The translations under genes and the position numbers were made by a program. The notes below the pieces were generated by a model. That model was not told where the DNA came from. It was given only the letters and a program-made list of their open reading frames with translations, and searched no databases. DNA of 64,000 nucleotides from Cololabis saira (taxonomy: Eukaryota; Chordata; Actinopteri; Beloniformes; Belonidae). Each line of letters opens with the position of its first letter. Position 1 is the stretch's first letter. The stretch is taken from NCBI RefSeq assembly GCF_033807715.1, contig NC_084591.1, positions 48,175,134 through 48,239,133 of the forward strand, read 5' to 3'. Shown here in pieces: positions 58,712 to 64,000 of the stretch.

Positions 58712-59149
58712 GACGTGACTTTACCAAGGGTGTGAACGGTTTTGAACATGCTCAACTCCTCCAGCGAGAAAGAGAACCAACTTATAACATCAAGGCAGAC
58801 GAAAGCCAGGGCTCTTTTTTAAACATACACAGTTCATAACTCCTACAGATGGGCCGGTCCACGGATATAATCACCGTATTCTCCAGCGCTCAGTAACAAT
58901 CTACGTGTCCTATCTGTATTGTACCAGACTCTAAAGAAAAGTTTGTTTTGCATATGTTCTGCAATTATTTAATCACAAGTCTTGAATCTTGAAACTGAAG
59001 CCACACAGGCTTCTGCTGCATGAAGATGAAGGCAAATAGCAGCACACTGTCACAGTTTTCCTTGGAACACCATTTCCATATATGGTGACTGCTAATACCT
59101 GCTGAGACAGAGCAGACCCTTGCAGAGACTCCTCACTTTTGTTTTAGAG
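58712..59149. other. Unassigned sequence; end duplicated at 56208-56265
   Basis: No gene or repeat recognised. The last 60 bases before the MITE are repeated in reverse beyond hAT copy B. Confidence 0.4.
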
Positions 59150-59340
59150 CAGGGGTCGGCAACCTCAAAATGTTTTAGGGCCATATTGGACCAAAAAAAC
59201 AAATACGTCTGGAGCCGCAAAAAATGAAAAGACAACACATGCTGCATGTTTCTATATTAGCTATAACTGGGGGAAGATCATTTTTTTCATTATGCACTTC
59301 GAGAAAAAAGTCAAAATGTTGAGAAAAAACTCGAAATGTT
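59150..59340. mobile_element. CAGGGGTCGGCAACC-family MITE, left part
   Basis: Starts CAGGGGTCGGCAACC and runs to the first AGTCGAAATG-type units, where it joins abruptly to hAT copy C at ATGTTGAGAGATATGATGAC. Confidence 0.75.
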
Positions 59341-60011
59341 GAGAGATATGATGACTAGTTGCCTATAAGTATTGTAATGGTGCAAAAAGTCAAACGAAAC
59401 GACTGTAAACAAACACCACACTGGTATTAATAACTTTTTTTTCCCTCTCCCATTTTTGTTTTTGTCACTTTTTAAGTTAATAAATATAAAAAAATATAAA
59501 AAGATCAGAAAGTAAAAGGGAGGATCGATCCGTCGATTTAACAAACACTTTATACATCAGATCTGCATCAGTCAAGCACAGAATATTTAACAAAGACTTA
59601 CCAATAGGCTTGGTTCAGCCGCAAAAGCAACTGGTTCTCAAAGTTCTTTGAGCCAATGCAGGCTCTTCTTGGCCTGAAGATCAGCCCTGCAACACTAAAC
59701 AGTCTTCCACATGCTGCTGAGGCAGGGAGTGCCGTATTAAGCTTCAGTGATAGCTGGCACACAGCGGGGAAGGACTTGAGTAGCTCTACCGTGTCTCCGG
59801 GGCAGCCCAGGTACGCATCCAACTGCTGGGTCCTTTCAACAGGGCCGGTCTTCTTCAAGGAGGAAAAGAAGTCCTCTTCCTCAGAGGAGTGGGAGCCTTC
59901 GCTGACGGGATTCTCGGCCTGACAGTCCAAGTGGCTTCTGATATAGTCAAGACCTGTGGAATAAAAAACAAAACAATTTTGGATCATTTAGATTTAGATT
60001 ATATGACAGTA
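59341..60011 (-). mobile_element. hAT transposon copy C, C-terminal fragment
   Basis: About 670 bp matching, in reverse, the copy B region from the last intron to 3' noncoding sequence. The hAT 3' terminus is missing: sequence jumps from CATCATATCT into the neighbouring MITE. Confidence 0.85.
59598..59953 (-). pseudogene. hAT transposase last exon, hATC domain (copy C)
   Basis: Acceptor TTCCACAG then the same 118 codons as copy B, including ACGRLFSVAG and the TGPVERTQQL variant. Preceding exons are absent. Confidence 0.82.
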
Positions 60012-60197
60012 TTGTAATAAATCTGTGTATCATTCGTTCTTTCCATTTTCAATTGGCAATCAAAAACCAAAACATGAAAAAGTGACTGGTTATTTTGTTT
60101 TTTGTTTTTCATTATAACACAAAAAACGGAAAAACGGCTGGTTTTTCATATTTCAATTTTAGGCACAGATCAAAAATACGAAATAGAAAAACAGGCC
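60012..60197. other. A/T-rich sequence related to the long-TIR element
   Basis: Repeated AAAAACGGAAAAACGG and CAAAAAACAAAAA-like motifs resemble the terminal repeats that begin at 60198. Possibly a diverged terminal repeat of an older copy. Confidence 0.4.
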
Positions 60198-61593
60198 GGT
60201 CCGTGTATCTTTTGGTCATTGGATTTTTCCGTCATGAGTGGGAATCAAAAAACAAAAAACGATTGGTTTATTTGATTTTCCTTTTAAAACAAAAAACAAA
60301 TATTGAATTACACTGCATTTTTTCTTTTTTTGTGTTAATATGATTTAACAAAGATTCAAAATACGCTTTTATTTTCGTTTTCTATTTCATATAAGAAAAA
60401 TGAAATCACTAGTCAACAGGAACGAAAAAACGAACCAAAAACAACCGTTTATTCATATTCGTGCACCGGAAGCTGGCATTTACAACCGAGTGAACTTAGT
60501 TCTGGATATTTGACAGGCATTCCTGTGACAATTCTCTCCAGGGGAAGTTGTTCTGTACCACCCCGTCCCACTCGAGCCAGCCACTCTAGGCTACTATTCC
60601 CCCCCCCTGTGTTTTCTGCGGTGCATTCACACTATACGCGAGGCATGTATTTTACTCGTATTTACTGACATTACGCCCCCAGATGTAGCTACAGTTGTCA
60701 TAGCAACAGTAAACACCAGGTCAAAGCAGCAACGGGACTGTGGTCATTTGTTGTGGGGATAATGGGCTGACGTCAGTTCTAGAGCTTGTTAAAAGATAGA
60801 AAAATGTTCTTTACCGCAGGCTGCTGCATGTTAGCATCTCAATATCATGTGAAAGTTCACTCTTCTGATGGATTTGAACTACATGCATTTGCAGCTACAA
60901 CAATGTCAAGACGGTCATTCATGATTTCCACTGCAGCCTCCATGTTTCTACCGGGAGAAGGGTCGTGAAAAGCACGGAAAAATAATAATAAAAAAAAAAA
61001 ACTAGAATAGGCTACAATATGCCGACAGTTAATTATGCCGAAGGTCGTGCTATAATTGTTACAACGTTTGGGTAGGCTGTGACCTTCATCAGGTTAACTG
61101 TCAGACAGTTCATGTAGGTGGAAAAACACGTCACTCATTGTGTCGTTCAATCTTCATTCATAAATTCTGGCTCAGGTCTGACACTGAGTGGCCTAAATAG
61201 TAAACGGTCACGCAGCGCACATCAATTACCACTTGAAACAAGAAACACACACAGGAAAAACGCCGAGATAAATATCTATCCATACAAAATAAAGAACAAC
61301 AGCAACAACAATAATAATACATCTATTAGACCAAAAGGTAAAATAAAATTAACTTAGGCTTTTTTACCCACAAAATGACAAGATGGTGATAAAATGAAAA
61401 TAATAAACTCTATTGTCATAGAACTTTTCTAAGTTTGCAAGGCACTTCAAAAACAGATTTTTAAAAAAGCACAGATAAAAACAACACAGACAACGAAATA
61501 TACAGGCCCTAATAGCTTATAAGATAATATAATAGGCTATATTAGGCTATGAATAATTTTATAAATGCACAACGACGTCTGAGTTAAGGAAGT

Positions 61594-61632
<39 letters not shown>

Positions 61633-62276
61633 AGCAGAGCCTACAGACGTTTAAAAGTCCAAACAAAAGTATTTACTCACAAGAAGTGATTGTAATCAAT
61701 TACATAATTTAAAGTAGACTTTTACTAAATATGATAATACATCTAGGCCTATGCGTGGTCTAATGATCAGCTCTCAACGTAAGACTATATTCAATTCTCT
61801 GTGGATTAATGCTCCACCTGCATCAATTGGATCCTCGTCAAAAGGACATGTCATGTTCGTAGCCTAATAGTAGTGAAAAGAAAAGTTGTAACACTGATTT
61901 TTTTTTTCTAATCAATGAAAGACGGCACAACTGCCTCAACTGCGCTCTTGGTTGGTAAAGAACAGCTCATTCGCGCGCTTGCTTTGTAAATGCCAGCTCC
62001 TGGTGCACGAATATGAATAAACGGTTGTTTTTGGTTCGTTTTTCGTTCCTGTTGACTAGTGATTTCATTTTTTCTTATATGAAATAGAAAACGAAAATAA
62101 AAGCGTATTTTGAATCTTTGTTAAATCATATTAACACAAAAAAAGAAAAAATGCAGTGTAATTCAATATTTGTTTTTGTTTTAAAAGGAAAATCAAATAA
62201 ACCAATCGTTTTTTGTTTTTTGATTCCCACTCATGATGGAAAAATCCAATGACCAAAAGATACACTGACCATTCTG
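60198..62276. mobile_element. Long-TIR DNA element, tandem unit 1
   Basis: Terminal inverted repeats of about 300 bp: the left arm begins GGTCCGTGTATCTTTTGGTC (60198) and the right arm ends GACCAAAAGATACACTGACC (62270), with only a few differences, mostly in A-runs. The roughly 1.5-kb interior has no recognisable transposase. A minus-strand ATG near 60940 gives MEAAVEIMNDRLDIVVAANA and stops after about 31 codons. A TGACGTCA octamer lies near 60770. Possibly a fold-back or Mutator-like nonautonomous element (guess). Confidence 0.7.
61595..61629. repeat. (GA)n microsatellite
   Basis: About 17 GA units inside the long-TIR element; the same run with the same length appears at about 63674-63708 in the second unit. 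Confidence 0.93.
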
Positions 62277-63672
62277 GGTCCGTGTATCTTTTGGTCATTG
62301 GATTTTTCCGTCATGAGTGGGAATCAAAAAACAAAAAACGATTGGTTTATTTGATTTTCCTTTTAAAACAAAAAACAAATATTGAATTACACTGCATTTT
62401 TTCTTTTTTTGTGTTAATATGATTTAACAAAGATTCAAAATACGCTTTTATTTTCGTTTTCTATTTCATATAAGAAAAATGAAATCACTAGTCAACAGGA
62501 ACGAAAAAACGAACCAAAAACAACCGTTTATTCATATTCGTGCACCGGAAGCTGGCATTTACAACCGAGTGAACTTAGTTCTGGATATTTGACAGGCATT
62601 CCTGTGACAATTCTCTCCAGGGGAAGTTGTTCTGTACCACCCCGTCCCACTCGAGCCAGCCACTCTAGGCTACTATTCCCCCCCCCTGTGTTTTCTGCGG
62701 TGCATTCACACTATACGCGAGGCATGTATTTTACTCGTATTTACTGACATTACGCCCCCAGATGTAGCTACAGTTGTCATAGCAACAGTAAACACCAGGT
62801 CAAAGCAGCAACGGGACTGTGGTCATTTGTTGTGGGGATAATGGGCTGACGTCAGTTCTAGAGCTTGTTAAAAGATAGAAAAATGTTCTTTACCGCAGGC
62901 TGCTGCATGTTAGCATCTCAATATCATGTGAAAGTTCACTCTTCTGATGGATTTGAACTACATGCATTTGCAGCTACAACAATGTCAAGACGGTCATTCA
63001 TGATTTCCACTGCAGCCTCCATGTTTCTACCGGGAGAAGGGTCGTGAAAAGCACGGAAAAATAATAATAAAAAAAAAAAACTAGAATAGGCTACAATATG
63101 CCGACAGTTAATTATGCCGAAGGTCGTGCTATAATTGTTACAACGTTTGGGTAGGCTGTGACCTTCATCAGGTTAACTGTCAGACAGTTCATGTAGGTGG
63201 AAAAACACGTCACTCATTGTGTCGTTCAATCTTCATTCATAAATTCTGGCTCAGGTCTGACACTGAGTGGCCTAAATAGTAAACGGTCACGCAGCGCACA
63301 TCAATTACCACTTGAAACAAGAAACACACACAGGAAAAACGCCGAGATAAATATCTATCCATACAAAATAAAGAACAACAGCAACAACAATAATAATACA
63401 TCTATTAGACCAAAAGGTAAAATAAAATTAACTTAGGCTTTTTTACCCACAAAATGACAAGATGGTGATAAAATGAAAATAATAAACTCTATTGTCATAG
63501 AACTTTTCTAAGTTTGCAAGGCACTTCAAAAACAGATTTTTAAAAAAGCACAGATAAAAACAACACAGACAACGAAATATACAGGCCCTAATAGCTTATA
63601 AGATAATATAATAGGCTATATTAGGCTATGAATAATTTTATAAATGCACAACGACGTCTGAGTTAAGGAAGT

Positions 63673-63711
<39 letters not shown>

Positions 63712-64000
63712 AGCAGAGCCTACAGACGTTTAAAAGTCCAAACAAAAGTATTTACTCACAAGAAGTGATTGTAATCAATTACATAATTTAAAGTAGACTT
63801 TTACTAAATATGATAATACATCTAGGCCTATGCGTGGTCTAATGATCAGCTCTCAACGTAAGACTATATTCAATTCTCTGTGGATTAATGCTCCACCTGC
63901 ATCAATTGGATCCTCGTCAAAAGGACATGTCATGTTCGTAGCCTAATAGTAGTGAAAAGAAAAGTTGTAACACTGATTTTTTTTTTCTAATCAATGAAAG
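62277..64000. mobile_element. Long-TIR DNA element, tandem unit 2 (cut by window end)
   Basis: Repeats 60198 onward with a constant 2,079-bp offset to the end of the window. I see no differences on reading, including the GA run. It is separated from the right end of unit 1 by ATTCTG (62271-62276). Confidence 0.85.

Noticed and set aside
60786..60968. 60-residue frame repeated at 62865-63047
   Set aside because: The repetition only reflects the 2,079-bp tandem unit; no motif supports it as a protein.

Overview
This is a transposon-saturated stretch of a ray-finned (teleost) fish nuclear genome. The evidence is the intron-split vertebrate G-protein alpha gene, a tRNA-type fish SINE, L2/CR1-clade LINE remnants with (TTGAA)n tails, many hAT and Harbinger MITEs, and abundant TTCC, TTTC, CA and GAT microsatellites. 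The only host gene I can prove is the 5' end of gnao1 (Go alpha). It lies on the minus strand: coding exon 1 at 6635-6752, exon 2 at 5445-5487, and a CpG-rich promoter region at about 6753-7330. The rest of that gene would lie to the left of the window, so bases 1-5444 are probably its intron 2.

Layout. 1-5444: intronic DNA with a Harbinger-type MITE (1336-2290), a hAT-type MITE (2329-3140), a TTAA-bounded element filled with TTCC repeats (3396-4020) and a hAT-like element carrying TTTC/TTCC arrays (4390-5311). 7300-13130: nested hAT MITEs, a LINE reverse-transcriptase fragment with its own 14-bp target duplication, and a second hAT-like microsatellite carrier. 13142-17955: a hAT MITE split by an endogenous-retrovirus remnant plus a small LTR element. 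18040-20390: a 128-bp tandem array, a CA repeat and a perfect 64-bp palindrome. 20572-25903: hAT transposon copy A (minus). 25904-38650: two tandem copies and several fragments of one AGGGCCC-headed repeat, plus TTCC carriers and LINE debris. 38760-42576: a broken L2/CR1 LINE. 43163-44172: about 1 kb of GAT repeat. 44181-56346: hAT copy B (plus), interrupted by a TTAA element, a LINE tail and a Ty3/Gypsy element (49680-54166). 56347-60011: further fragments, including an inverted third hAT piece. 60198-64000: two tandem copies of a long-TIR element.

Main results. (1) hAT copies A and B lie in inverted orientation and their 8-bp target-site duplications are exchanged: the outer flank of A matches the inner flank of B, and the inner flank of A matches the outer flank of B. 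An interrupted AGGGCCC repeat confirms the second pair. This is what an inversion of the roughly 18-kb interior by recombination between the two copies would leave, unless it is an assembly error. (2) The Gypsy element has two LTRs that read identically, open gag and pol frames, and a correctly phased -1 frameshift signal (GGGAAAC, 5-nt spacer, 11-bp stem). It is the youngest and most intact element here. (3) Two unrelated element families carry the same compound TTCC microsatellite with a shared spacer motif.

No prokaryotic features, CRISPR arrays, rRNA genes or true tRNA genes were seen. Target-site duplications, splice sites and motifs were read directly from the sequence. Superfamily names rest on terminal sequence and duplication length, and no database search was done.
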